DNA from: Streptomyces monashensis
Lineage (GTDB): Bacteria > Actinomycetota > Actinomycetes > Streptomycetales > Streptomycetaceae
DNA length: 64,000 nucleotides
Direction: 5' to 3'
Assembly: GCF_001866665.1 (NCBI RefSeq)
Contig: NZ_MLYO01000012.1
Coordinates: 1-64,000, forward strand
Part shown: positions 20,692 to 29,003 of the stretch, one piece after another
Numbering within the stretch: position 1 is the stretch's first letter
Layout of the letters: every line of letters starts with the position of its first letter
Program-made: the position numbers and the translations under genes
Notes under the pieces: generated by a model
Databases searched by the model: none
Told to the model about the DNA's origin: nothing
The model's input: only the letters and a program-made list of their open reading frames with translations

Positions 20692-21263
20692 ATTCCCTAG
20701 ATCCTGGACCAAAGATGCAATGTATGCGACCCTGTTCACCATTGGTCCGCACCATCGGTCTTTTGGTTACCGGTCTGACCTTGGCCAGCTGTTCGTCCGG
20801 AACTCCGGAGGCGAAACGAGCGTATGCCATTCCGTCCTCGCTGTGCGGAACCGCCCTGCCCGCCTCGGCCCTTGAGCCACTTCTTCCTGCGGGGAAGAAG
20901 ATCTCGTCCGTGAAGAGTGGCCCCGCCGGCTTCACCCGTTGCCGACTACTGGTCGACGGACGGATTGCCGTCACCAGCATCATCGAACAATGGGAGTCGG
21001 GAACCACCCTGACGAACGTCGCCTACGGCACCTACGGCCTGCCATCCGGCAAGGTCAAGAAGGGGAACTCGAGGTACGTCATGTCCGACGCCACGGCAGT
21101 CGGCCATGCCTCGTGCGGCAAGCTACAGCAGGAAGGCCACGAAATCTTCACCATGATCCGGAAGGAACAGGGTGCCGTCGACGCGGGAGCCATGGAGAAG
21201 GCCATCACCAAGTTCACCGATTCGGTGTCCGCGGCCAAGCAATGCACCGGATCCAATACTTGA
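20688..21263 (+). CDS. Secreted lipoprotein B, paralogue-like partner of A
   Basis: The 191-residue lipoprotein has a signal ending in the lipobox LTLASC and a mature domain with four cysteines (SLCGTAL, TRCRLL, ASCGKL, KQCTG). That count and the opening C-G-T-[LA]-L element mirror the preceding lipoprotein, suggesting paralogy. The GTG start overlaps the upstream TGA as GTGA. Two internal ATGs before the signal region are alternative starts. It converges on a Ser/Thr kinase gene with only 7 bp between them. No known domain is assigned. Confidence 0.75.
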   Translation: MNSLDPGPKMQCMRPCSPLVRTIGLLVTGLTLASCSSGTPEAKRAYAIPSSLCGTALPASALEPLLPAGKKISSVKSGPAGFTRCRLLVDGRIAVTSIIEQWESGTTLTNVAYGTYGLPSGKVKKGNSRYVMSDATAVGHASCGKLQQEGHEIFTMIRKEQGAVDAGAMEKAITKFTDSVSAAKQCTGSNT

Positions 21264-21270
21264 GCCGCGC

Positions 21271-23391
21271 TCAGAACGTCGAAAGAGCGACGACCGAGCT
21301 GTCGTGCATGACGAAGACTCGGTTTCCGGCGGCGGCCAGGCGGGCGTAGTCGGGAGCGGGGACCTGGTAGCTCTGTGACTTCTGTCCGTCGGAGGCCCGC
21401 ACGGCACTGATCAACAGCTGGTGCCCATACCCGTTGCTGGTGCTGCCGAACGTCCAGACGCCATGGCCCTGCCGTACCACGGGGCTGTCGTAATTCGCGT
21501 TCTGGAACGCCTCCCACCGCTCCTTGCCGCTGTTCCTGTCCAGACACCTGGTGCCGTCAATCACGTTCGTGTAGACCGCGTCCGCGTAGACCGCGGCAGG
21601 GCCCCAGCCATAGTTGTGCCCATCGTCCTCGTAGACATTGAGCTTGGTGTTCCAGATCCTCGTTCCGTCGCTGAGCCGACGGGCGTCCATGGACTTGCCG
21701 TTGATGTACACCATGTCGTCGTAGACGGCGGGGCTGACCGTGCGGTCCTCGTCCTGGTCTAGGCGGGTCCATGCCGTGCTGCCATCGCTGGTGTGGACAA
21801 CGAGCACAGTGCCGTCCGCGGCCGTTATGACCAGCCTGCCCTGCGCGGCAACGGCAGGGGCGAGCAAATGCCCGCGGAACCTTGTGGGGACGACAGCCGT
21901 CCAGCGGATTCTGGCGTCGGAGCGGCTCACGCTGCGCAGGCTGTGGTCCTTCGTCACGAGGTACACCGCATCATCGTCGGCCGCGAGCAGCGCCGCCGTA
22001 TCCGCTGCCAGGCACGTCCACTTGGGTTCGCCCGTGGAAGGTACGAAGGTCCGAAGGACGCCCTTGTCGTCGGTGCCGACGACCAGCCGGTCGGAGAGCG
22101 ACAGATAGCCGCTCTTCGTTCTGAGGTGAGGCGCACTCCAGCGGCGCTTGCCGTCGGTGATGTCGTATCCCGCGATGCCGCCGGTCGCGACTCCGAAGAC
22201 AATGACGTCCCCGATCGGCAGCAGCGTCTGGGAGTAGGCGTCCGCCTCCCCGTGCACTTCCCAGAGTGGCGTCGGTTGGACGTCATGGTTGATCGGGTCC
22301 TCGATGCCGCGAGGGTCCAGCTTTTGCACAGGAGCATGCACTGCCGGAGGAATATCGAAGGGCCCGCTCTGCGTCCTCGTCGATCCACCGTGTGTTGCCA
22401 ACCACCACGCGGCGGTGCCACCCCCGCCCGCCAGGAGCACGCCTCCGGCGGCGAGCCCTGTGAGCAGACGCCTGCGCGTGACGGACGGAGCCGTCTCGAT
22501 CGTGACCGGAGCGGTCAGTCGGCGGGCCCCGGCCTCCCGCTCTCTGATGGCCTCGGCGACCGGTCCGCGCCGCCACACCCGGTCGGCCCCCTTGGGCACC
22601 GCCATGGCCTGGACGATCTGGGGCGGGGCGGGACGTGCGGCGGCATCCTTGGCCAGGCACGGCGTGATCAGAGCACATGTCTCCGGATCGATGCCGTCGA
22701 GTCGAGGCTCCTCGTGCACCACCGCGTACTGCACGGCCGCGACATGCGAACCCTCGTACGCCCGTCTGCCGGTGGCCGCGTAGACCAGCACCGCGCCGAG
22801 CGAGAACACGTCCGCCGACGGGGCCACACGCTGTCCGAGAACCTGCTCGGGGGCGCCGTACCCCGGAGTGACAGGCACCTGCCCGGTCGTGGTCAGGGTC
22901 AGCCCGTGCTCGGGCCGGGCGATGCCGAAGTCGATGATGCGCGGCCCGGACGAGGTGAGCACGATGTTGGGCGGCTTCAGGTCGCGGTGGATGAATCCGG
23001 CAGCATGGATGTCGGCCAGAGTCCGGGCAAGCGCGGTGGCAAGGGCACGCAGAGCCGGCTCGTCGAGAGGCCCATAGGTGTCGACTGCCTGGTCCAGGGT
23101 GAGCCCCGCCAGGAACTCGCTGGCGATCCACGGCCGCCCGCCCTCGGTCCACGATCCGAGCACATTCGCGATGCCGTTGCTCCGCACCGCCTGGGCGGCC
23201 TGTGCCTCGCGCACGAACCGCTGGGCGAGGTTGGTGTCGTGGACGAGCTCAGGCCTGAGCACCTTGACGGCGGCCAGGCTGCTGGCGCCGTCCTGGCCGA
23301 CGTAGACCTTGCCCATGCCGCCTTCGCCGAGAACACCGAGAACGCGATAGGGCCCGAGGCGCAGTGGGTCGCCGGTACCGAGGGGTTTCAT
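21271..23391 (-). CDS. Ser/Thr protein kinase with extracellular PQQ-like propeller
   Basis: This 706-residue transmembrane Hanks-type kinase has an intact kinase domain: glycine loop GEGGMG (22-27), Lys43, HRD (135-137) and DFG (154-156). After a juxtamembrane linker comes a TM helix near 308-332, preceded by RRR. The C-terminal ~370 residues are PQQ/WD-like beta-propeller repeats of the form (G..LWE..., GYDITDGKRRW, STGEPKW, SDGSTAW, LSDGTRIW, NSGKERW). It probably phosphorylates cytoplasmic targets in response to an extracellular cue. A similar kinase and a degenerate kinase homologue lie upstream on the same strand, next to the esx genes. Confidence 0.9.
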   Translation of the reverse strand: MKPLGTGDPLRLGPYRVLGVLGEGGMGKVYVGQDGASSLAAVKVLRPELVHDTNLAQRFVREAQAAQAVRSNGIANVLGSWTEGGRPWIASEFLAGLTLDQAVDTYGPLDEPALRALATALARTLADIHAAGFIHRDLKPPNIVLTSSGPRIIDFGIARPEHGLTLTTTGQVPVTPGYGAPEQVLGQRVAPSADVFSLGAVLVYAATGRRAYEGSHVAAVQYAVVHEEPRLDGIDPETCALITPCLAKDAAARPAPPQIVQAMAVPKGADRVWRRGPVAEAIREREAGARRLTAPVTIETAPSVTRRRLLTGLAAGGVLLAGGGGTAAWWLATHGGSTRTQSGPFDIPPAVHAPVQKLDPRGIEDPINHDVQPTPLWEVHGEADAYSQTLLPIGDVIVFGVATGGIAGYDITDGKRRWSAPHLRTKSGYLSLSDRLVVGTDDKGVLRTFVPSTGEPKWTCLAADTAALLAADDDAVYLVTKDHSLRSVSRSDARIRWTAVVPTRFRGHLLAPAVAAQGRLVITAADGTVLVVHTSDGSTAWTRLDQDEDRTVSPAVYDDMVYINGKSMDARRLSDGTRIWNTKLNVYEDDGHNYGWGPAAVYADAVYTNVIDGTRCLDRNSGKERWEAFQNANYDSPVVRQGHGVWTFGSTSNGYGHQLLISAVRASDGQKSQSYQVPAPDYARLAAAGNRVFVMHDSSVVALSTF

Positions 23392-23496
23392 GGGGGTCCT
23401 TCTGCCCAGGGGAGAGGTTGGGTGGGAGCGGCCGGGCGGCCAACCGTCGCCGTGTGCCGTTCCGCACGGCCGGTGTTTCGCCGCTTCGAGGTCACT

Positions 23497-25695
23497 TCAC
23501 TGGAGGGGATAGGCGGTCATGCCCGCGCCGTCCACGGCGAGGACCAGCTTCGCGTCCGAGTCCGCATAGAACTGCTTTCCACTCGTCTGGTAGGTCAGCG
23601 CGGTCGTGTGGTCCGACAGGCTCACCGCGCGCAACAGGCTTCCGTTCTTGTAGTACGCATAACGGGTGCCGAGGATGGGCGGCCCGCTGGTGGACGCCTC
23701 GCCCACCTCCCCGCCTCGCTCGGTCCAGAGCGCCTTCCCGCTGCGTGCGTCAACCGCCGTCAGACCGGCGTTGTCACCCACGGCGTACAGGATGCCTGCC
23801 CTGAGCACCGGCGGCCCGTACGCACGCTCCGTAGAGGTCTTCCACGTCACTGCCCCGTCACTCAGTCGCAGGGCCCAGAGTCGGCTGCCGCCGAGATACA
23901 GGTGATCGCTGTCCGCGGCGATCTCGCACCTCAGGATGTCCGGATCGTCGACGTCGTACGGCTGCTTCCACACGACGGCTCCGGTCGAGGCGGCCCACAC
24001 GACGACGTGGACGGTCCCGTTCTCCGACTGCTGGAGTGTCACCAGACGGCTGCCCACGGTCTTCGCGGCGAGGAAGTGCAGTCTCGAACTCGTCTCGAAT
24101 CGCACGGGCAGCGGTTTCGACCACAGGAGCTTGCCGGTCTCGATGTCGGCAGCGCTCAGAGTGTCGGTCTCTCCCGCGGAGAAGGTGCCGGTCCCGTCGT
24201 CCTTCCCCTTGCCCACGACGACATAGGCGACGCGGTCCGTGATGCAGAGCAGTTGATGTGTGGGGAGCTCGTCATTGGTGCCCGCGAACCGGACCAGGGT
24301 CTTGATCGTTTTCCCGTTCTTCGGATCGAGGATCTGGAGCCTGACGGCGGACCCGATCCCGTCATCGGTCTCCTCGCCGATCCAGAGCCGGTAGAGCCGA
24401 CCACCCGTCACGAGCGTCTGCCAACTTCTCTCCTCCGAGCGGCCGTTTCCGTCCCACACGCCGACCCCGTTCGTCGCGCTGACGGCTTCGGCCCCAGCGC
24501 CCGCCACGACGATGATTCCGCCGAGCGACTGAGGGACGACCGAGCCCATCTCATCCGAGAGCACGGCGCTGAACGTATACGTCCACAGCGGCTTGATGTT
24601 CCGCGTCCTGGGTGCGCCGCCCTTCTCGGTCGTACCCCCACCGCCCCGCGCGTCGGCGCGCCCCTGCCACCACCACGCGCCTCCACCCGCCGCCGCACCG
24701 GCGGCGAGTGCGCCGCCGACAACGAGGAACCTGCGGCGCGACGGGCGCCGGGCGGCCGCCGCGGTGGCCGCCGCGGTCTCCGGCCCGGCCGCGGGCGCGG
24801 GCAGCCGCTGTGGCACGAGCCGCCAGACATCGGCCGCCCGGCGCGCGATCTCCGCCAGCAGCTCGTGCGGCAGATGTTCGGCGAACTCCCCGGTTCCATC
24901 GTGAAGTTGAGCCGCGAGCTGGGCCGTGGTCGGCCGTTGCCCCGGATCCTTGGCCAGGCACTGGGCCAGTAGCGGAGCGAGGGCAACAGGCACACCAGCG
25001 AGGTCTGCGTCCGCATACCGCACCCGGTACAGAAGATCCGCCGCCTGCCCGTTGCCGAACGGCCCGCGCCCGGTCGCCGCGTACACCAGCACGCCGGCCA
25101 GCGCGAACACGTCGCCGGCGGCGTCGTGCTCCTGTCCGGTGGCCTGCTCCGGGGACATGAAGGCCGGTGTACCGACGGCGGCACCGGCCCGGGTCAGCCA
25201 CTCGTCGCCGATGACTCGTGCGATGCCGAAGTCGATGACCTTGGGCCCGTAGGCCGTGAGGAGGATGTTGGACGGCTTGAGGTCGCGGTGCACGACGTCC
25301 GACCCGTGCAGCTGGCCAAGCGCGGAGCACAGGGCCGCGCCCAAGGCGCGTACGGACTGTTCGGGCAGCGTTCCTCCGGCCTCGACGGCCTCGTCGAGCG
25401 GGGGCCCGAGTACGTACTCCGTGGCCAGCCAAGGTGTCTCCGCCAGCGGATCCGCGTCCATCACCCGCGCCCCGAACCGGTCGCCGATGACCCGGGCGGC
25501 GTCCGCCTCGAGTCGGAAGCGGGTGCGGGCCGCCGGATCGGTGGCGATGGCGGCATGCATGGTCTTCAGGGCAACGGTGCGTCCGCCGGCGGACCGTGCG
25601 ACGTAGACGGTACCCATGCCTCCGCTGCCGAGCCGGGCGATGAGCCGGTACGGGCCGAGTGCGACGGGATCGTCGTGAGTGAGAGGAGTCGGCAT
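23497..25695 (-). CDS. Second Ser/Thr protein kinase with PQQ-like propeller
   Basis: The 732-residue protein has the same layout as its downstream neighbour. The kinase domain shows GSGGMG (23-28), Lys44, HRD (136-138), DFG (155-157) and SPEQ in the activation segment. A Pro/Ala linker, a TM helix near 323-343 (RRRFLVVGGALAAG) and a propeller-repeat C-terminus (LWSKPLP, GAVVWKQPY, DGAVTWKTS, SGKALWTER) follow. All catalytic residues are present. Only 14 bp separate it from the degenerate kinase homologue upstream, so these are likely one operon. Substrates are unknown; neighbourhood suggests a link to ESX secretion. Confidence 0.9.
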   Translation of the reverse strand: MPTPLTHDDPVALGPYRLIARLGSGGMGTVYVARSAGGRTVALKTMHAAIATDPAARTRFRLEADAARVIGDRFGARVMDADPLAETPWLATEYVLGPPLDEAVEAGGTLPEQSVRALGAALCSALGQLHGSDVVHRDLKPSNILLTAYGPKVIDFGIARVIGDEWLTRAGAAVGTPAFMSPEQATGQEHDAAGDVFALAGVLVYAATGRGPFGNGQAADLLYRVRYADADLAGVPVALAPLLAQCLAKDPGQRPTTAQLAAQLHDGTGEFAEHLPHELLAEIARRAADVWRLVPQRLPAPAAGPETAAATAAAARRPSRRRFLVVGGALAAGAAAGGGAWWWQGRADARGGGGTTEKGGAPRTRNIKPLWTYTFSAVLSDEMGSVVPQSLGGIIVVAGAGAEAVSATNGVGVWDGNGRSEERSWQTLVTGGRLYRLWIGEETDDGIGSAVRLQILDPKNGKTIKTLVRFAGTNDELPTHQLLCITDRVAYVVVGKGKDDGTGTFSAGETDTLSAADIETGKLLWSKPLPVRFETSSRLHFLAAKTVGSRLVTLQQSENGTVHVVVWAASTGAVVWKQPYDVDDPDILRCEIAADSDHLYLGGSRLWALRLSDGAVTWKTSTERAYGPPVLRAGILYAVGDNAGLTAVDARSGKALWTERGGEVGEASTSGPPILGTRYAYYKNGSLLRAVSLSDHTTALTYQTSGKQFYADSDAKLVLAVDGAGMTAYPLQ

Positions 25696-25709
25696 GGGGA
25701 TTCTTGTGG

Positions 25710-26702
25710 TCAGTGAGTGCGACGGGGTTCCGGTGCCCCGGACGGCGCTCCGCCGGGCGCCCAGGACTCATGGACCGGTGCCTGTGCCTGCACCGGGAAC
25801 TGCACCTCCCCGGCCAGCACGGATGCCGACTGATGGACGATGGCGGCGACGAGCCGGGCGGGGAGCCAGCCGGGGCCGAGCAGTGCGTCCGCACGTGTGG
25901 GCGCGGCGAAGCCGGCGGGGGCGTCCGACTCCGGACTTCCCGCCAACTCATCGACGATCTCGATGAGTTGGGGCCGATGAGCCGGATCGCGGGACAGGCA
26001 ACGGGTGATCAGCGAGCGCAGACTGGTCGGCAGCTCCTCCCGTTCCGGCATGCTGTAACCCGTGGCGGCGTAGGCCAGCGTCGCACCGAGTGCATATACG
26101 TCACCCATCGGGCGCGGCTGTCCGCCTGCGGCCTGCTCGGGCGGCAGGCTGCCGGGATCGAGCCCGGGCGCCTCCTGACGCGCGACGCCGTCCGGCGCTG
26201 CGGCTCGTACCGCCCCGAAGCAGGTGAGCCGGGGACCGTCCGCGGCGATCAGCACGGCGGACGGGCAGAGTCCGGCATGGGTCAGGCTCTGCCCGTGAAT
26301 GACGGCGAGGTTCTCGGCCAGCGCGACGGCGAGCGCCCTGACCGTCGACTCGGGCAGCGGGCCTCCGTGGACGGTAAGGGCGACGGGCAGTGGCAGCGCG
26401 GGCAGATACGGACGCGCATGCCAGGGCTGTTCGCCGGAGGCGGCGAGTTCGACGGCGGGCAGGACCCAGCTCCCGAGAAGATAGCGAGAGGCCTCGGCTT
26501 CGGCCATAAAGCGCCGCGGGTCGACGCCGGCCAGGGGCCTGCTCACCACCACCGTGCGGTCACCGTCGGCGCTGCGGGCGATGAAGCGGTGCTCGGAGAC
26601 CGGCGTGTGCACCGGGACACCGGCATCGAGCCGGGTCACCACCGTGTACGGGCCGATCTGCTTCGTCCCCCGGATACCCGGTCCGGCACCTGACACGCGC
26701 AT
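25710..26702 (-). CDS. Degenerate Ser/Thr kinase homologue (pseudokinase)
   Basis: The 330-residue product, from the ATG at 26702 after AAGAGGGAG, aligns by eye with the kinase domains of the next two genes. Catalytic positions are lost: the HRDLKPSN element reads HAGLCPSA (142-149), DFG reads CFG (161-163), and the beta-3 lysine region reads VVVSRP with Ser at the Lys position. The fold landmarks PPEQ, GDVYALGATLAYAATG and RDPAHRPQ remain. There is no TM or propeller domain. It is probably a regulatory pseudokinase acting with its two active neighbours. Alternatively it is decaying, but the frame is intact. Confidence 0.8.
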   Translation of the reverse strand: MRVSGAGPGIRGTKQIGPYTVVTRLDAGVPVHTPVSEHRFIARSADGDRTVVVSRPLAGVDPRRFMAEAEASRYLLGSWVLPAVELAASGEQPWHARPYLPALPLPVALTVHGGPLPESTVRALAVALAENLAVIHGQSLTHAGLCPSAVLIAADGPRLTCFGAVRAAAPDGVARQEAPGLDPGSLPPEQAAGGQPRPMGDVYALGATLAYAATGYSMPEREELPTSLRSLITRCLSRDPAHRPQLIEIVDELAGSPESDAPAGFAAPTRADALLGPGWLPARLVAAIVHQSASVLAGEVQFPVQAQAPVHESWAPGGAPSGAPEPRRTH

Positions 26703-26761
26703 GCTCCCTCTTCGTTCCTCAGGCGTGCTTCCGGCTGAGTTCCATGGCTCGGCACAACAGC

Positions 26762-26792
26762 AGGGTGGGCGCCTCCCGCGCGCGCCCACCCT
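26762..26792 (-). terminator. Terminator hairpin downstream of esx pair
   Basis: An 11-bp perfect stem (AGGGTGGGCGC / GCGCCCACCCT) with a 9-nt loop lies 25-55 bp beyond the stop of the leftmost WXG100 gene. It separates the esx genes from the kinase operon. Confidence 0.75.
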
Positions 26793-26816
26793 GACGTTGA
26801 TTCTGGGAGCCTCGTC

Positions 26817-27116
26817 CTACTGGAAGTAGCTGGCCGCCTTCTTGTCGCCTTCCATGTACGTACCGCCGGACTGGGCGACGACGTGTCCGATGCCCTGCAG
26901 GGCCTGGTGGATGTCGTTCGCGGACTTGTCCCAGCGCTGCAGCTTGTCGTGGAAGCTGCCCTGCGCCTGGCCCTCCCAGTACTGCTGGCTCTTCACGACC
27001 AGGCCGCGGAGCTCCGCCAGGTCCGACTCGAGCTGCTTCGCCTGGTTACCGATGTTGGTTGCGGCAATGTCGAGCCCGTCATAATGGACAGACAGCCCAT
27101 CAGCGTTGTTGCCCAC
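26817..27116 (-). CDS. WXG100 protein (EsxB/EsxA-like)
   Basis: This 99-residue WXG100 protein has WEG at 47-49 between two predicted helices, no signal peptide, and a short C-terminal tail (MEGDKKAASYFQ). It starts at a GTG with GAGGT upstream. Such proteins are folded helical hairpins exported by the ESX system as heterodimers with a second WXG100 protein, here the gene 77 bp upstream. Which member is EsxA and which is EsxB cannot be decided from sequence alone. Confidence 0.9.
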   Translation of the reverse strand: MGNNADGLSVHYDGLDIAATNIGNQAKQLESDLAELRGLVVKSQQYWEGQAQGSFHDKLQRWDKSANDIHQALQGIGHVVAQSGGTYMEGDKKAASYFQ

Positions 27117-27193
27117 GCCTGTTACCTCGTCTCGCTTGTGTGTACGTGCTGAGTGCGCCGGTCTCCCGGCGGATGTTCTCTGTCTCGCTCGAC

Positions 27194-27544
27194 TCAGTAG
27201 TGGCTGAGGGCAGACGTCGGAACAGTGGGAGCGCCGTCCTGGAGGTCGATCTTGTGGACCGACGCGCGGACCTCGTCTTCCTTGCTGTTCTTGATGCTGC
27301 GCGCCGTGCTCATCGACTCGATGACGTCAGCGAGGATGTTGCCGATGTTCTGCAGCGACTCGTTGATCTCGAACTGCTTCTTGTCGAACGCGGCGCGGCC
27401 GATACCGTGCCACTGGCCCTCGAGGTGGTCGATGACGCCCTGAAGAACGTGCACGTTCTTCCGGATGTTGTCGTACTTCTCCACCATCTGCTTCTCGAGT
27501 TGGACTACCGGATCATCGTGAAGCTTCTGCTTTCCGCCGGCCAT
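27194..27544 (-). CDS. WXG100 protein (EsxA/EsxB-like), paired
   Basis: The 116-residue WXG100 protein has WHG at 45-47 in the helix-turn, followed by RAAFDKKQFEINESLQNIG in helix 2, and a longer polar tail. It is co-oriented with the 99-residue WXG100 gene downstream, giving the expected Esx heterodimer. The upstream 142-bp gap carries a perfect 12-bp palindrome and probably the promoter. A mycosin gene lies beyond that gap on the same strand. Confidence 0.9.
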   Translation of the reverse strand: MAGGKQKLHDDPVVQLEKQMVEKYDNIRKNVHVLQGVIDHLEGQWHGIGRAAFDKKQFEINESLQNIGNILADVIESMSTARSIKNSKEDEVRASVHKIDLQDGAPTVPTSALSHY

Positions 27545-27666
27545 GATCGGCCCTGCCTTTCGTGTGTCTGTTGTTGATCTGTTGGTTTCGGCTCACCGCT
27601 GTTGGCTGGGCCCACAACGATGAACACGCAGTGCTTGTTCCGTCCGAACTGTCTTGGGCTGCTACG

Positions 27667-27678
27667 GCTGTCGACAGC
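27667..27678. promoter_or_regulatory. 12-bp palindrome upstream of esx pair
   Basis: GCTGTCGACAGC is a perfect palindrome about 125 bp upstream of the first esx start, between it and the mycosin stop codon. It could be an operator. No -10/-35 could be fixed. Confidence 0.3.
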
Positions 27679-27686
27679 TCAGGACG

Positions 27687-28979
27687 TCACCTGGTGCGTC
27701 GTGCCCGCGCGAGAACCCATGCGCCACCGCCGATCACGACGACCGCACCGACGGCGCCCAGTGCGATCCAAGTGGTGTTGCTGCTGCCGCCATTTGGCGA
27801 CCCTGCGCTCGATCCTGCCGCCGAGGTCGAGCCGGTGGAACCCTTTTGTTGGGCTTGTGACGTGGCTGATGCAGAAGGAGAAGTGGAGTTTCTAGGGGCG
27901 CCGGGGGCCACGCTTGCCCACTCGTGGCCGTCCTGCTTCTGGAGCGGATCGACATTGGCGGGGCCGGGGTCGTAATTCTTGTCTGCCAGCACGACGCGGG
28001 GACGGATGACTCCGTAGCCGAGGTACTTGCTCGGATTGTCCTTCGGCCAGGTGCGCCCAGCGGTGTCGAGGAGGGCCCGTTCAACCTGATAGATGGTCCA
28101 GTCGGGGTGCGCGGACCAGATCAGGGCGGCGGCGGCTGAGGTGAGGGCGGTGGCCGAACTAGTACCTTTTTGATTGTCGCAATACGAGCGAAATGTACCG
28201 TCACACCAGCCGGGATACCCCTCACCAGGTGCTGCCACGTCGGCAAAGCCTCCACTTGAGGAAAAGTTCGACGCCGTGAGGGACTTGTCGACGGATGCAA
28301 CACCGAAAACGTATGGGTACCCCGCAGGATAATCGACTTGGCCATTCTTGCCGTCGTTACCCACTGACGCGATCAGCAGCTTGCCCTTCGAGAGCGCGTA
28401 TTTGACTGCAGCCTCATCCTCATCGCCGATCAGGCCGCCGAGCGAGATGTTGATTATCTTTACGTCAGTATCCGCAGCGGCTCTGAGCGCCAGATCGAAC
28501 TCCGGAGTCTGGGACTTTTCCTTCGCCCCCTTTAGACCGTCGAGCTGGATACGGTACGGAACAATTTTCGCGCCTGGTGCCAGCCCCTTCAGCCCACCGC
28601 CTGCCCCGGTACCTGCGATCAGCTCGGCCATGGTCGTGCCGTGGCCCAAGTAGTCGTCCGTCGCGTGGTAAGCCACCCGCTTGGGGACCTCATCGGTCAA
28701 GACTTGCCCCTTGAGCGATGGCGTGTTCGCGTTCACCCCGGAGTCGATGACCGCGATCTTGACGCCCTTCCCTGTGCTGACCTTCCACATCTGTTCGGCT
28801 TGCATGGGGCCGAGGTACCACTGCTTCGACTGCTCGTCGGACGCAGTGGCACCTGGGGCCAAGCCCACGGTCACAACGGTCAGGGCGCCGACAACTGCAC
28901 CCACCGCGCGCACTCGTCTTCCGCGGTGCACCCTGCGGAGCTCAGCCTGCTCGGCTCGTCGGCTGATCCCTGACTTCAT
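27687..28979 (-). CDS. mycP: Mycosin-type subtilisin protease (accessory copy)
   Basis: This is an S8 serine protease of the T7SS mycosin group, 430 residues. An N-terminal signal/TM (about 24-47) is followed by the catalytic domain with Asp79 (VIDSG), His113 (GHGTT), oxyanion Asn208 (VGND) and Ser274 (GTSSA), then a Ser/Gly linker and a C-terminal TM anchor near 404-424 with a basic tail. Mycosins are anchored outside the membrane and process or stabilise ESX components. It precedes the esx pair and follows the 598-residue WXG protein gene. A second, longer mycosin is at 35717-37039. Confidence 0.9.
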   Translation of the reverse strand: MKSGISRRAEQAELRRVHRGRRVRAVGAVVGALTVVTVGLAPGATASDEQSKQWYLGPMQAEQMWKVSTGKGVKIAVIDSGVNANTPSLKGQVLTDEVPKRVAYHATDDYLGHGTTMAELIAGTGAGGGLKGLAPGAKIVPYRIQLDGLKGAKEKSQTPEFDLALRAAADTDVKIINISLGGLIGDEDEAAVKYALSKGKLLIASVGNDGKNGQVDYPAGYPYVFGVASVDKSLTASNFSSSGGFADVAAPGEGYPGWCDGTFRSYCDNQKGTSSATALTSAAAALIWSAHPDWTIYQVERALLDTAGRTWPKDNPSKYLGYGVIRPRVVLADKNYDPGPANVDPLQKQDGHEWASVAPGAPRNSTSPSASATSQAQQKGSTGSTSAAGSSAGSPNGGSSNTTWIALGAVGAVVVIGGGAWVLARARRTR

Positions 28980-29003
28980 GGCGTTGAATACCCTCGCTCG
29001 CGT

